From Magicicada septendecula (Eukaryota > Arthropoda > Insecta > Hemiptera > Cicadidae), in contig CM068367.1 of assembly GCA_034769895.1 (NCBI GenBank), forward strand, positions 1,314,681,046-1,314,745,045: a stretch of DNA of 64,000 bases, in the 5' to 3' direction. The notes below the pieces were generated by a model. That model saw nothing but the letters and a program-made list of their open reading frames with translations, had not been told where the DNA came from and made no database searches. Shown piece after piece: positions 1-14,840 of this stretch (its first letter is position 1; the number at the start of each line of letters is the position of its first letter). Made by a program: the position numbers and the translations under genes.

Positions 1-49
1 CGAATTCTTACTCGCAAGACATGTACCGCAATTAAAAATATCATCATCA

Positions 50-480
50 CCACTCCAAAGATTAAGCCCTTGACCTGTTCCGGAACCCATCTCCGCCTCG
101 GTCTGCTCTCTTCCCAGTAGGGTGATAACCCAAGGCAGCCACGAGTAGACGGACATCAGGCAAGCGGTTCAAGTGTTCACGGCATCTTTCTGTGGTCTTC
201 AATTTTCTGGTGCAACGAAACAATATTTAATTCGCGTCTAATATCCTCGTTCCTTTTCCGATCCAGGAGAGAACAACTTTGCGTCCCTTTTAGAAATTTC
301 ATTTCAGCTGCCTCAATCCTCTATACGTCCCTTTTACCAAGAGTCCATGTCTCAATAGCATACAGGAATGAGGGGACAGCCTCAGTTTTGTAAAATTTTC
401 TTCGGGTATCCTTCCATGTTTTATTTTTCATGTACCTATGAATCGTTCCACAGATGGGTCTAAATTTCGTTAGCTTAATT
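50..480 (-). pseudogene. LINE reverse-transcriptase C-terminal relic
   Basis: Read on the minus strand, this gives the C-terminal part of a non-LTR retrotransposon ORF2: a stretch with IETWTLGKRD, then RIEAAEMKFLKG, then LLDRKRNEDIRRELNI. These motifs follow the RT palm and thumb in many arthropod LINEs. At least two stop codons interrupt it (one after GKRDV, one after HRKMP), so it is dead. The low-coordinate end carries the CCTGTTCCGG-type 3' signature seen at other LINE tails in the window. No 5' part of the element is present, as expected for 5'-truncated LINE insertions. The LINE clade is not resolved. Confidence 0.7.
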
Positions 481-1690
481 AAAAATATTCCTACTAAATT
501 TTTAATTCAACCGATATGCCACCATTTTTAACGTAATTTTTTTTACTTTGTTTCTAAAGACAGACTGCCATCTGTTTGCAGTTTTAATCCCCCAAGCCCC
601 CTCGCTATGCCACTGTTGTATCCGCCTGTCGAACTGTTTTTACTTGGGCATTACTGTTTATTAAAACTGTCTGTCTTCTGTCGTATTTGGAGTGTCATAT
701 GGACACACTTAAAACAATTAGGCCTAGATACTTAAGTTTTCGATAGCCAGCGCCCAATTCCTCTACTGTTTTTCTATTCCGGTACAGTTTTTCGGATAAT
801 AAATTTGGTAGCGAAACTTGAAACTTGAAAGTCTCATATCAAAGGAGGGTGACTACTAAAAAGTCTTTGAAATTTCTACCCACGTATGCCAAACTTGGTC
901 TTAAATAAAAAAAAAACAAAATGTCTTAACACAAATCCTTAACCGCAGAGAATCAGCGTAAACTAAAAGAAAGGAAAGTATCATCATAAACTCCTTGCTT
1001 CAGATAGAAAGTTAAGAAATAGTTCAGCATCTCGATAACGTGAAAATCATGGAAGCTGGAATTTCTGAACAGGGTGAATTCTCTCATCATTGAATATTTT
1101 ACATTAGTTGAAATTTTAATGTTATGCGGGGTGAGCTTAACGTCGTGTCCCTTGCAATATTGCAAAAATGTTATCACGAAAAGGATAAAAAGTGGAAAAT
1201 AACCGAACAATCGATAGCGTACAGTCGCACAGTTTGTCGTTTCCTGGTGATCGTGTTTTCGTTGACAACTGTTTACGCGTACGTTTTATTAACGAACAAT
1301 AAATGGATTTATCACATGCGCGATAATGCACCGTTTTCGTCGCGCCGCCTCGCCCTTCACTTCTGCGAGCCGCTTAACTATACAGCATTCTCAGAACAGT
1401 TTTAATCCCTGTCTTTTGTGATGTGCTGTTTTCCCCGAAAACAAAAAAATATTCTTTTTATTAAATTTGTCGTCCGGTCAGATTTGTCTTTCGTGTAAAT
1501 TTCAAATTTCCTCCACATCAACAGGAATTGTTAACAAACATGTTCATTGTAATATTGAAACTTTTTCAAAATCGGAGTCGTTTAGTGTTATATTTTCCTA
1601 GATTTCGGGACGCCGTTCATCTTTAAAAAGGCCAGACATTTCTTCTTCATGGTGGCACTGGACAGAGCATATGGGTCTACACTGAGTGAC
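481..1690. other. Unassigned intergenic sequence
   Basis: No gene is recognised. The short open frames here lack recognisable domains. At 584-618 a C-rich stretch ends in CTATGCCACTG, which resembles the CAGTGGC-type ends of the hAT-like repeats found elsewhere in the window, but no partner end or target duplication was found. A TAGGCCTA octamer lies at 719-726. Confidence 0.4.
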
Positions 1691-4297
<2,607 letters not shown>

Positions 4298-4429
4298 CGA
4301 ATAATGCGTGTGATTTGATTTGTGTCTGTTCGTTTAGGATGTCGTTTTTATGTGTAACAACAAACACACGAAAACACATAAAAACGACATCCTAAACGAA
4401 CAGAAACAATTCAAATCACACATTATTCG
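4298..4429. repeat. Near-perfect inverted repeat (hairpin)
   Basis: The arm at 4298-4355 (58 nt) is the reverse complement of 4374-4429 (56 nt), apart from one 2-nt indel and two mismatches. The loop is 18 nt (4356-4373). Transcribed from either strand it would fold into a long stem. It could be a tiny foldback or MITE remnant, or a hairpin-RNA source. No convincing target-site duplication flanks it. Confidence 0.9.
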
Positions 4430-7195
4430 ACATTCGTAGATCTGAAAATGTTTCTGGTGAACATAAAAAAAACCCTGTTACCACTCATTATGCGATTTGC
4501 AATTTCATTGCTGATATTTTGTTCTCATTGTTTATGGAGGCACCCGAATACTTGAATTCCCATCCATGAAGACCACTTTTGTAAAAAGAATCACGTAGGT
4601 TACGTGTAAACCAATCAATAAATTCATGGCATAAAAAACACGTAGTACAGACATATCTTTCACAACCTAGGTTTCAATACAGGAAATTGCTTTTGAGTTC
4701 TCGCTACGCAATAATTCAAGTCGACGTTCCCGGATAATCCGTGCGTAACGGAACAGAGAGATTATTACCAGAGCGCCACACCTTCGACTGGACGTTAAAC
4801 TGTCATATCGATAAATTATCGAAGCCGTGATTGAGTTACATCAATTTTATATATATCGCGATGGATGTGGGTTAATGGGTACTGAAATTCCACTCGTGCT
4901 CGCCGTTCAAGCGCCACTTCACTTTATCTCTGGCGCAAAGATAATATTAGAAGCGATACAATTGTTGTTTTCGTATGACATAACGTGTTGCAGTAGGAAC
5001 GACCTTGCCTTGGACACGCGAGATCTTATCTACAAGTGTATTTATTTATATCCGTCAATATGTATGATGTAAACACGCACTCGCACGCATTTTAAAACCG
5101 TGTTCGTATAATAATTTTTGCACCAGTTAGTCTGTGATAAAACTAAAAACTTTTATTTACATATGAACCTTAAAAGGAAATAACCTCTAATAAAGAAACT
5201 GCCCTGTTTATTGCTTACTCTGGTATCGTAAGTAAATGAATAACGTGTCTTGAATTACTTTTTTTTCACTCACTCTCCTTCATTCCTTGTTTTTGTCGGT
5301 TCATTCAGCTTCCATGGTCCTCAAGTCGCCCTTTTAATTTTCACTAACAAGATGATGTTTTATAACATGCTTCATAATTTGACATACAGTCTTGCCCCGT
5401 ATTCTGTTTTCAGTTTCTAAGTACAAGTCTAAGTATTTATCTATGTATTATGAATCTTCTTCTATCCTGAATCCGCAGACGGCAATGTTCTGAAGTCAGT
5501 GATGCCCATCCCGCCAAGGGCAATGGCGCAGTCTTCTCGAAATTTCGTAGTATGCCCCCTAAGTTTCACCTTTAGCCTATGCAGTTCATAACAACTTTTG
5601 TAAATCAACAAAAGACATAAAATATTTAGGCCGACTTTTATTCATTAAAAAGCTACGTTATATTTTGAATCAAAATCTATAAATTACAATTACTACTGTA
5701 TTTGAAATAAAAATGAACATTTCAAAATCCTTGACCAATTTCTTTTTGAGATTTCAGTGCCAAATTTTGTTATTTTTGTAAACATTACCGGTATTTTATT
5801 CGTTTTAAACTGTTATTACAGCTTAAATTCTCCCCAGAAACCCTTTGTAATCCCCCTATTTTCTTCTCCAAAATTCCTAATAGTGCAACTTTCCCCCTCC
5901 CCCGTGGGCTCATTTATGGGTTGTTTGCTTTCTGCTTGAAACATCTGTATCCCTTCATCCCTACTACCTCTCAACCAATCAACCCATTTTTCCTTGTTCT
6001 TCCCTTAATCTCTCTTAGTATGTGTATACGAAGTATAGTTAATTCTCGAAGTAAAAATGCATGTTCAAAATTTGTATAGTTTTAGATTGAAATAAAAAGT
6101 GAGTTTATCAAAAAGATGAGTGAAATAAACCCCCTTAAGAAGTAGATCTTGAACCATTTTATTCCACGGCTAAAATACTTAAAGAAAAATACATAAAAAT
6201 ATTTTAAATCGTCCCTGTAACTTTAAAGTTACTAAGAATATAAATATCTTGCCCGACCAGCTCGAAACGTTGCAGGCGGTAGAGGCGTAGTACTAGCCAC
6301 ATGTGACAAAAATAATGTAGGTTACTTTCACCTAAATTTATTCTAAATCCTAACAAGCGTATAAAGGGAGTACACTAAACTAAGTAAATGAAGTACACTG
6401 AAATAACAAAACCTTTCCAGGACAAAACCGATCGAATTCTGTCTGTCATGCTGTAAATCGCTTTAATTATTATTGGTTGTATCTAGTCTAATGTAATGAT
6501 TTGCATTCTGGTCGTCTTCTCCTTGTCTCTGCAAGTCTGACCGCCATTCGCTTACATACTTCAGCAGACGAGAACAAAAAATATAATTTATTCATTTATT
6601 CCGCGGTTCTTATAATCCAATTAAGTCCGATAATAATGCGCGCCGCAGCGAACATTATAAACACAAAAAAGGAATCGGACATCCTGTGAACCCGATTATC
6701 AGATATCGCCAGCCCCCTGAGAATGGTGTTGATTAATGCTGGTTAAGTAATCTGAATAGTTGTGAATTATTCAGCACACGAACGGCTACCAAAAAAAGTT
6801 GAACATATGTTGTCTTTGAAGGTTGGCAACGGTACTAGATCGTTGACCAGACTTAACAAATAAGGATGATGTCCACTTCATGAAAATTGTTCCTTTATAA
6901 GAGACGTTTCTTCCCAGGAGGTTTTTTGTGGACTTCTGATTTCAGTTGACTAAAAACCTTTTCATTTCTAAATGGGCGTTTTATCATTCTCATTATTATT
7001 CGCAGAGTTGTGCCCAAATTATGGGGTACAACATAAGTATGATCTTCATGGTAGATGATCTCTCATGCAACGGCTGCTCTGGACCTTGAAGTATGCTGCC
7101 AAAGTCTAAAGCGCTGTCATTGATGACGTCCATCTCGCTGTAGGAAACTGTAATCTAGGGGAAGCGTCAAAGCCAGACAGACAGGCGGATGGTGG
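4430..7195. other. Unassigned intergenic sequence
   Basis: Nothing recognisable was found: only short open frames without known motifs, and AT-rich sequence. Confidence 0.4.
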
Positions 7196-8020
7196 TATAC
7201 TCTTTCCGTTCTTAGTTCAATCCTGATCTAAACAAACCCACGTGGCAAATCTGAAACGCTATTGGCCAGGGGCGTTGACACTGTTCACACAGTAATGTGT
7301 TACGCGCATGTGCAGAATGTCTGTGTAGTCATGTGAGAGTTATCTTGCCACTTAAATCGGGGCACGTCGTTTTAAGATTTCCTCCTTATCACTGTATTCT
7401 GAATCGTATTGAATTAATATGGAGCCAGTTGAAAGGATATGTTGCCCGTCACAACACAACATTAGCTGCTTGATATAAAACAATTTATTGAGAAGGCGGT
7501 AAATGAAACAACGGCGAACAAGTGGAGCATATAATCAAGGAAGATGATTAGCTATGTCAACTGGCCCACATTAACGACGTCGTTGTGGACAATGAACAAT
7601 CTTATTAACAATAACGCTGACTCAAGTGATGGCAGAAGTTCAGTCACAGATATGGAACGCATTGAATTACTCAGACAGCAATTGATAGTAATCAGTACAC
7701 TGGTAATTATCGCAGCTTCTATTTTCGTTTTAAGTAAACTTTACTTTTTTGTTTGTTGCGATATTTAAACGGTTAATAAAAAAAGCCATTAACTGGTGTT
7801 ATTAAATGTTTCACTGTCGGTCTGACACTGTCACTCAAATTTTACTTTCCTCAGGGCAAATTATTACAATTTACGTGTGTTTATACGGTATCAGTATTAT
7901 ATGTATCCTGTCTGTACTCCTGAAATAGTGACACGCTTCTAATTCAAGTAGCAAATAGCGTTTCAGATATGCCACGCCGGTTTTTTTACATAAGGATTAA
8001 GCTAAGAATGGAAATAGTCT
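7196..8020 (+). mobile_element. Decayed DNA transposon with imperfect TIRs
   Basis: The ends form imperfect inverted repeats of about 60 bp. The left end (7200-7262) contains TTCTTAGTTCAATCC and GGCAAATCTGAAACGCTATT. The right end (7955-8013), read in reverse complement, contains TTCTTAGCTTAATCC and GGCATATCTGAAACGCTATT. Inside, on the plus strand, is a transposase C-terminal relic. At about 820 bp with only this coding remnant, it looks like an internally deleted DDE transposon of the Tc1/mariner-like group. The exact ends and the target duplication could not be fixed. Confidence 0.7.
7390..7560 (+). pseudogene. DDE transposase C-terminal relic
   Basis: The frame from 7390 reads LNRIELIWSQLKGYVARHNTT. 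This matches the region after the last catalytic residue in DDE_3-type transposases, which usually read LNPIELxWxxxKxYVAxxNTT. A stop follows at 7471. The next segment still resembles the family's C-terminal helix (EKAVNE, then IIKEDD) once frame changes are allowed. The catalytic core is absent, so this fragment cannot work. The small open frame starting at 7544 probably continues the decayed tail. Confidence 0.6.
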
Positions 8021-8159
8021 TAGACTCGGGTTGCACGCTGTCCGGGTCACAGTTCCTTCAGGTAATGGGCGGTCGAGTGTCCGCAGCACGTGGACTTTAG
8101 ATTTCAGTAAGGTAGGATACTAGCGGGCAAGTCGGGAAAGGCAGAACTTGTTAGTTTGT

Positions 8160-8430
8160 TGTGGCTGCATAGCTGCAAGCCTCCGCGTGCAAGGCACCGG
8201 CTTCATGGGTTCTTTCTCTTGTAGCGTCATTCTGTACTACATGGTCACGGTTTTTAACCAACATCATTCGATTCCGAACATCCTCAACCCATTTATTCAC
8301 CTTGGTTTGAGTCTGCTTCTTTCCATTCGTCCACCCGCGTGCGCCAGTATGACTTTCCTTTCTGGTTCGTTCTCCTCCATGCCGAAAATGTGTCCAGCTC
8401 AACTAAGCCCCATTAATTTTATTATCTGTG
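8160..8430 (-). pseudogene. LINE ORF2 C-terminal relic
   Basis: One minus-strand frame reads LGHIFGMEENEPERKVILAH, followed by a basic stretch with stops. This resembles the segment (W)xGHxxRMEEnrxPKKxLxG...RGRPKxRW found near the C-terminus of many arthropod LINE ORF2 proteins. Stops after KPR and FGIE show it is decayed. It appears to be a different copy from the relic just upstream on the same strand (8700-9290). Confidence 0.5.
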
Positions 8431-8699
8431 TTGCCGATGTCATTTAGAACCACTCGTACAACTCAAATATTAGCTAAAATGCATCACAAAGTTCATAGTT
8501 GCAAGATATTGTGGTAAATTTGTTGTCTTTTGTCGTAAGAAACTCTCCGAGGAAGGTTTGCTTTTTCAACTTCACGAGACGCTGGAAGATAAAACAATTT
8601 TCAGTCGCGTTTCCCATTTTTTTTGCATATTTTGTTGAATCTTATGTATGAAACACCAGCTTGTGCGTATGTTTTTCAGGCACCCACCTATCTACCACT

Positions 8700-9290
8700 C
8701 GGAGCTACAGTGTTCCTGACGACCTTTGCCCTACTTTACAATGCTCCTCAACGCATTCTTATTTTTAATCTTCTCTTCCCTCCTCCTCACTTTAATTGTC
8801 TTAAATCCTCCGATACACATTTCATCCAGCACATTCGTGGTCTGTCTTTCCCTTTTATAAGATTGAAAAACGTCGGCTTTCAAACCCTTTTACGCATAAA
8901 CGTATCATCTCTATTGAGCGATTACAAATCATAATATATAGTCTTCCTTTATTAACTGATCGAACTCTCGATTATAACAACTTCTTCAATTATCATTTTC
9001 ATAAACTGGTCCAGAGATCCTCCGCAATTTTTTTTTTTTTTTAAACATTCTTATCGTATACCGATCATATTTAGTCGTTGTCCACGTTTCACGCACGCCC
9101 TTAAGTGCCTTCGGACCATATTAGAGGTCTATAAATTTGTACTTTTGAAGCTCTAGTTATTATTTCCCTTCTTATTATTCTTTTATATACAAATTAGGCC
9201 CCACTTTCCGCCTATATTCTTTCCCTAATTGTAGTTCACATTTTACCCTCATTGTGAATAACATTTCCCAAATATAGTTGAAGTTGTTTG
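8700..9290 (-). pseudogene. LINE ORF2 C-terminal relic, frameshifted
   Basis: On the minus strand, segments in different frames follow LINE ORF2 order: RETWTTTKYDRYTIRMF (about 9075-9120), LRRISGPVYENDN then CYNREFDQLIKED (about 8945-9030), and DRPRMCWMKCVSEDLRQLKV (about 8790-8850). These correspond to YGSETWTLTK, ILRRIxGP, and the RGRPRxRWxDxVxEDL tail of the family. A poly-T run at 9031-9043 interrupts the frame. The call is based on motif order only. Confidence 0.6.
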
Positions 9291-12200
9291 GTTCTTTATT
9301 TTTTTTTTTTTATCATTAGGTCTTGCAATTGTGCTTCACTTTTTGGATATCGATCATTTTTCAGATACGCACGTTACAGAATGACTGAGTACAGGATGTG
9401 TGCTCGACACAGACCGATTACGGTTAACTCCTTTCGCGACTGCGTCCGTCAGTTTTACGATCGCAGACGCAGACTCGCATGTGGAATAGTTGATGTGAGA
9501 AAATACAATGGCCTGATACGTTTTGGCAGTTTCGTTTCCAATGTACAGTTCAATTGTAGTGTTCCGAGAAATACGCCGTGTACCGTGATAGTGTAGTGGC
9601 GGGGCAGCTCAAGCCAGACTAAGCATATTACTGGGAACAAAACAGCTTGAGAGTCGCTACTCTGTCGAAAACGAGAGTGACTTTCTTGCTAGTCTACAGG
9701 AAGAAGCCTTTTATTCTTATAAGGTGTAAATATTCCTTAGGACGGTGATTTTAATTAAACATTATACAGCAAGCCTTATTTAGAAATTGTACATATTTTG
9801 GGTGTAACATATTTTCACGATATTAACTGATGACTCGTTGGGCACTTGAAGAAACATATTAATACAAAGGTTTTAAAAAATATACCTTTTTTAAAAATAT
9901 TATATATATATATATAATATATTGCAATGAAACACAGGATCCTGATAAGCAGTGCAGGCTAATCTAAATACACGGACGATGAACATTCAGGTTTTAAATG
10001 GTATTTTGTTAGATCTGGTTTTTTCGCTATAAGTTTTGTATCTTAGAACGGATAAGGAAGTAGGATAAGTCAAACTGTTTATTATTTTATGTTCTATTTA
10101 TTCATGTACTGTGTCAGTGGAAATGTGCGCGCGTGCGCGAGTGATAAACCTTTTTTTCCCTGCCATGCGTGATATAATTATCCGATCGTATTGACACTTG
10201 AACTGGACATAAACTATTAGATTAGCTACAGTTTCCCTATATTTCCTGATCGTAATATAACGTTAAAATATGATTTTTTTAAAATATAGAACTCTTTATA
10301 AAACGCAATTCTACTTGAGAAAAGACATTCATAGATAACCATCTATGCATGCCCTTGCAAATTCTATGCACTTTCCTGCATGAAACCACACTAGTGCCGT
10401 GCGCAAAATAACCATGTGACTTCTTTTCCACCAATAAGAAGCTTCGAAGCTCAGTCGGCATTTTCCTGCCGGGTGCTCAACGGCCAGTTTTTCTTTTCTA
10501 GCTGTCGCGAAGGGAACGTGCGCTTCTCGTTCAAGATTTTTCGCTTGCGAAAATTCGTTAAGTCCATTCGTCGGTAGTAATAAGTGCGAACTCTCAAAAC
10601 TGTTTAATTAATCCATCTTCAGACACGTTATTATTCATTGTAACGTAACGGGTATAAAAGTGAACTTAAACTGGGTTTACTGTGTGAGGTATTCTACAGT
10701 ACCAGAAGTATTTAATAGTTTACTTATTGTTGTAATATTATCATCAGTAGTTTCCGTGTGAGTGGAAAATTTCCGCTTAGGAAGATCTGCTGACCGTGGT
10801 AGATCTAGTGTTACGAGTGAACACTTGAAGATTCCGGATAGGTATAAGTTTAGTATACCGTTTTTAGTTAAATACCCACTGTTACCTGAGATACTTGTAT
10901 TATTCTAATTACTGTGTAAAATTTCGTTAACGGTACCACTAGAATCAGTGTTCGAGTGCGAATCGTCAGTGTCAGCGTATGAACTTCAGGACACCAGCCC
11001 AGCTGTAATCATCGCCAGGGTCAACCATCTGTCATCGTACGCCACGCCTGACGACTCCATTACAAAAAAAAACCCTCTCCACATTGCCGTGGAAATCTTC
11101 GTATATGCAATGTACAACAAATCATATATGAACATTATTTAACATTTTAAAAGACTATATCTGCAAACACTATTATTATTTATTCTGGTTAAGTATATCA
11201 CATAAGCGATTTCATATTTCTTGTGTAGGCCTACAATAAATAATCTTAAATCCTCCAATATAGACTTTTGCATTATAACACACGCACCACCATATCCTAT
11301 GCCCCAATAGTTAAGTTATTTGTGTTGTCGCAATATATATTTTATAATGACTTTACCTCAAGATGTTTTCTCCCTATTATAATAATATAATATATATCAA
11401 TAGTTTTACAACAGTTGTTCCTCGATCTCTTTGAGAATAGCTTAATAAGCTGAAACAGCTGTCAGAGGTAAATAATAAACTGTGAAACTTACCATGTGTT
11501 TGTATATTTTTTTAAAGCCTTTGTAACATAATATAATTAAAATTCAAAATAGACGTCAAAACGCATATAAATTAGATATCGTTACTTTAAAAAAAAGACA
11601 TGCACATCGCCAGTGTTTAATTTTTGACTCTTTGAAACAATAGAAACCGGGTACTTAGGGCTAACTGTGAAACAGTTACTTTGGCACTTTCGTATCTTGC
11701 TATAGAGCACAAAAAACCTTGTTTCTGTATTTCACATGACCTACAGGCCTGACAGAGGTTACTGTACATACATTGTGTTAATCATATTAATCAGTATATG
11801 AAAACAACGATGTTTAAGTATTCAGGATATATGAAGAAACCGATTTAATAAGAAGTCTGGGTACATGTTTGAAATGTCGAAAGGGTATAATTTTGCATCA
11901 TTGTTTATTTTGTACGTTTTTTAGTCGATCCGTGAGTTCGATTCTGGTTTTTATATTGTGTTTGGCTGGAAGTTTTTTTACGTTTCAAAATTCGATACAG
12001 AAATATAGCTATTTTATGATTTGTAAAAAATTGAATTCTTATACTGCGCATATCATATTCTACTTTTCAACTAAATATTGCGTGAATCATAGTGTTACAT
12101 TGGAAAAAAATATTTGTTACATATTGTTCATATACGTGTGTACTGAAAACAATACGTGTGATATGAATATATTTATGTTCATTGTAAATATCGATTTCTT

Positions 12201-12514
12201 ATAATAAAATACATATAAACGCTGTTATGCCATCGTCCGTTCACTTTTATTTGAATCTTAATTGTTTATAGCAAAATCTCTCTTACTCCGAACACATACG
12301 AGCAATCTCTACTATACGTTGAATCAATTCACTCGCAACTTGACACTGAAGTTCTCACTTCTGACGTGTGTCCCACGATACACCAACTTATTATTTTTCC
12401 TGTAGGAATATTGAAAGGGACTGGACGAAAAGTTGTAAGCTTTTGGTTATTATATTTAATGTTATTACACTCCACGTAACCAAACCTACATAATGTTGTG
12501 CAGTAAGCAGGAAG
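9291..12514. other. Unassigned intergenic sequence
   Basis: No gene is recognised. A poly-T run lies near 9298-9311 and an alternating AT tract near 9899-9923. A TAGGCCTA octamer is at 11226-11233. The modest open frames (for example 9288-9596 and 11869-12204) show no known domain. Confidence 0.4.
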
Positions 12515-12536
12515 TGTGTGTGTGTGCGCGCGCGCA
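12515..12536. repeat. (TG)n-(CG)n alternating purine-pyrimidine tract
   Basis: A run of TG dinucleotides passes directly into CG dinucleotides, about 22 bp of strict alternation. Such tracts can adopt Z-DNA. Confidence 0.7.
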
Positions 12537-12822
12537 ACAATTACAATGTTGTGACAGGACGGTGTGATGAACAGCGTTTGTTGTGCGGTTATTACTCTTT
12601 GCCTAAATAAAGTTATGCATGTACGCGGCAGACACATTTAATTTCCTGAGCGCGTTTTCATTCACGCGGTCGCGGACGTGAACCCGTCTCTGACTGCGCG
12701 TACGAAATTAGTCAGTCAGTCAAGACTTTCTTTTAACACACAACAACACGGTTCTAATTTGAATAGAATGAAGAAGATTGCCAGCCTTATTTGTAAGCCG
12801 TGTGTCTGTCTAGAGAGGAGAG

Positions 12823-12824
<2 letters not shown>

Positions 12825-12862
<38 letters not shown>
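12825..12862. repeat. (TG)n microsatellite
   Basis: A pure TG run of about 38 bp. Cys-Val-rich open frames across it are artefacts. Confidence 0.95.
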
Positions 12863-12863
<1 letters not shown>

Positions 12864-13778
12864 GCGGCAAGTCCCGTCTGCGGGCGAGTCAGACGCTTCA
12901 TCACCGAGCGGGGCGTGTGTGTGCTTGTGTATTTGCTGTCAAAACAACACTAGAGCGAAATACATTTTGCAGAACAATACTTACGTTCTGTTGGCCTCAT
13001 TCGGAGCAGTGAGCGTCTGTTGTTGTTTTCGCTTCGCTGTCTGTTTAACAACACTACCCAGTCGTAGTACTTTCAACAGTTTAGAAAATGAAACAGCAAA
13101 ACATTTTCCGGTTTTGTGTAATTGTTACGTGTATTTTTATATTCGCCAGGGGGACTACTGCCCCATTTAATAACTTTGATCGCACGATCTTAACTGACGG
13201 CGAAATTATCTCTCGTACGAAAGACAAAACGTTCTCAAAGTCGCAAAATTACTTTACAGTTTTTTCATTCCGAGTATTTGCTGATGTTTTTACATCCAGA
13301 ACAAGTTGTGTCGTCTTTTCATTTTCATAACGTTTGGTAATTATGTACTTGTCATGCAGTTCTCTTGTCACTCCCTATTTGTTTGGACTAAAATAGTTTA
13401 TTCCGTTCGATGTTCAAAGTTAGAGACGACAAGAAAAATTGCCACAACGTTTAAACTTTCACATTCTCTTTTTTTTCTACTCTTGACACTCCTGCCGCCC
13501 GCCGCTAATAATCCACGTCCAGATCAGACAGTCTGCCAAGCTTTTGAATTCAGTTGCCAACCGTCGCTCCCCCTTATATATTTTATTATTATTGAATTTA
13601 ACATGTTAAAAGTGGCCTGTAAGACCAACCATCAACTTATCTCTAATACCTCTTAGTACTAAATACATATCAGCCAAATTATTTCCAATGACATCCTTTA
13701 GTTAGTTCTGGTCTTCTTAACTAAACACTCACCCGCGCACAATGCTCTGCTTTTATAACACAAAACACTACACATGTT
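12863..13778. other. Unassigned intergenic sequence
   Basis: Several overlapping open frames of 70-116 codons occur, but none has recognisable domains or a consistent coding signature. Nothing further is seen. Confidence 0.35.
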
Positions 13779-13970
13779 CAAGTGGCTTTGTTCTCTTCAG
13801 TCTTCGGAACACGTGTTGATTGTCCAGCAGCTGAAGAACTTCTACATTTTCGTCCAGGTGAAGGATTTCTTCATACTTCTTCGCAAACCTTTTAATCTCT
13901 TCTTTAATTGTTGGAATACCTAGATCTCAGTGGATATCGCGTTTCTAACATACCATGGTTCGCAAAACTT
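13779..13970 (-). pseudogene. Jockey-type LINE ORF2 C-terminus
   Basis: A run of about 49 codons with no stop reads on the minus strand from 13926 to 13779. It contains DLGIPTIKEEIKRFAKKYEE and, further on, VLQLLDNQHVFRRLKRTKPL. This is the C-terminal tail of Jockey-clade LINE ORF2, where RNxxWYVxNxxIHxDLxIPTxxxEI is followed by RRLKRxKPxDL. Just upstream the frame shifts at PWYVRN, so the copy is broken, but this block is well preserved. The 5' part is missing. Confidence 0.8.
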
Positions 13971-14234
13971 TGCTTTGGAATGTTTGTATTATCCTGATGT
14001 TACTACCTTTCGTGCACCCCCCCCCCCCAGTTGACCCCTTATATATGAGATTGTAGATATGTCGTTTGCTTTCAGTGGATACCCCTTTTGAATATAGTAT
14101 GGAGTTGATGGACCATATTATTTTGTCGCCCTTTAACTCTCTTGTTTTCTGCCTCTTGTATATTTTTTTACTGGTGTTAATTTCCGTTCATGTGTGTTTA
14201 GATTTGTCGCCTGCACAGATAGTTTTACCATTTT

Positions 14235-14425
14235 CTAATGTCATATAGTGATTTCTTCTTCAATCCATGTCCTAACGCCACTTGGATATGTATTATATTT
14301 ATCAAGTCCAAGCTCCACTGTTCATATTCATTTACTAATCTCCTTGTCTTAAGGTGTCCTCCCTTGGGTTGGACTATCTGATCGTCCGCGAATCGTAATG
14401 TATGAGTGCTGTCTCATCGGAAATT
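14235..14425 (-). pseudogene. LINE reverse transcriptase fragment with FADD motif
   Basis: The minus strand reads LRFADDQIV followed by LKTRRLVNEYEQW. FADD (codons at 14381-14392) is the RT catalytic box, and the following helix is where LINEs have xxLxxxxxxLxxxYxxWGLxxN. The reading frame decays beyond about 14280. This fragment belongs to a different LINE type from the Jockey tail at 13779-13970. A C-run at 14018-14031 lies between the two. Confidence 0.65.
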
Positions 14426-14544
14426 GGAAAACTCATGGCCTGGCATGGTATGCCCTGGCGTCAGTATTTCAGTGCTGCGTCTAGATTGATTTTAAACGGA
14501 GCTGGCTGGACGTAACCCTTTAGAAAGTGTAAAAGGTTCTGCCA

Positions 14545-14840
14545 CCGTCGAGACAGGCGTTAGATATAGTTGTACTGTACTCAATCCTACTAGCTTTGTT
14601 AGGGTTGAGTACAGATAGATCATGGAGGCTAAAGTTACTACAATTGAGGACATAAGACAAAGACAGGTGTCTTGCTACGGGCACATACAAAGAATGCCAG
14701 AAGAACGAATTCCAAAACACGCTTTAGGGTGGGTATCTAAATAATGTAACAAGCGAGTATCGTGGACCACGTCCAAGAGTGGTTTAGAACCAGGAAATTA
14801 AGAACTGGGAGGCGTAACACTCTGTGAAGCCAAAATGGAT
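14545..14840 (+). pseudogene. LINE ORF2 C-terminal relic
   Basis: The plus strand from about 14619 reads MEAKVTTIEDIRQRQVSCYG, then HIQRMPEERIPKHAL, before stopping. This matches the (Q/R)LxWYGHxxRMxxxRxPKxAL segment near the end of LINE ORF2. It lies head-to-head with the RT fragment at 14235-14425, so the two are separate insertions or one rearranged element. The copy is truncated and nonfunctional. Confidence 0.6.

Noticed and set aside
584-618. C-rich sequence ending CTATGCCACTG as a hAT element end
   Set aside because: Only one end is seen, with no partner TIR or 8-bp duplication, so no element was called.
8623-8934. 103-codon plus-strand frame as a membrane-like protein
   Set aside because: The minus strand of the same region reads as a LINE ORF2 C-terminus, which explains the open plus-strand frame.
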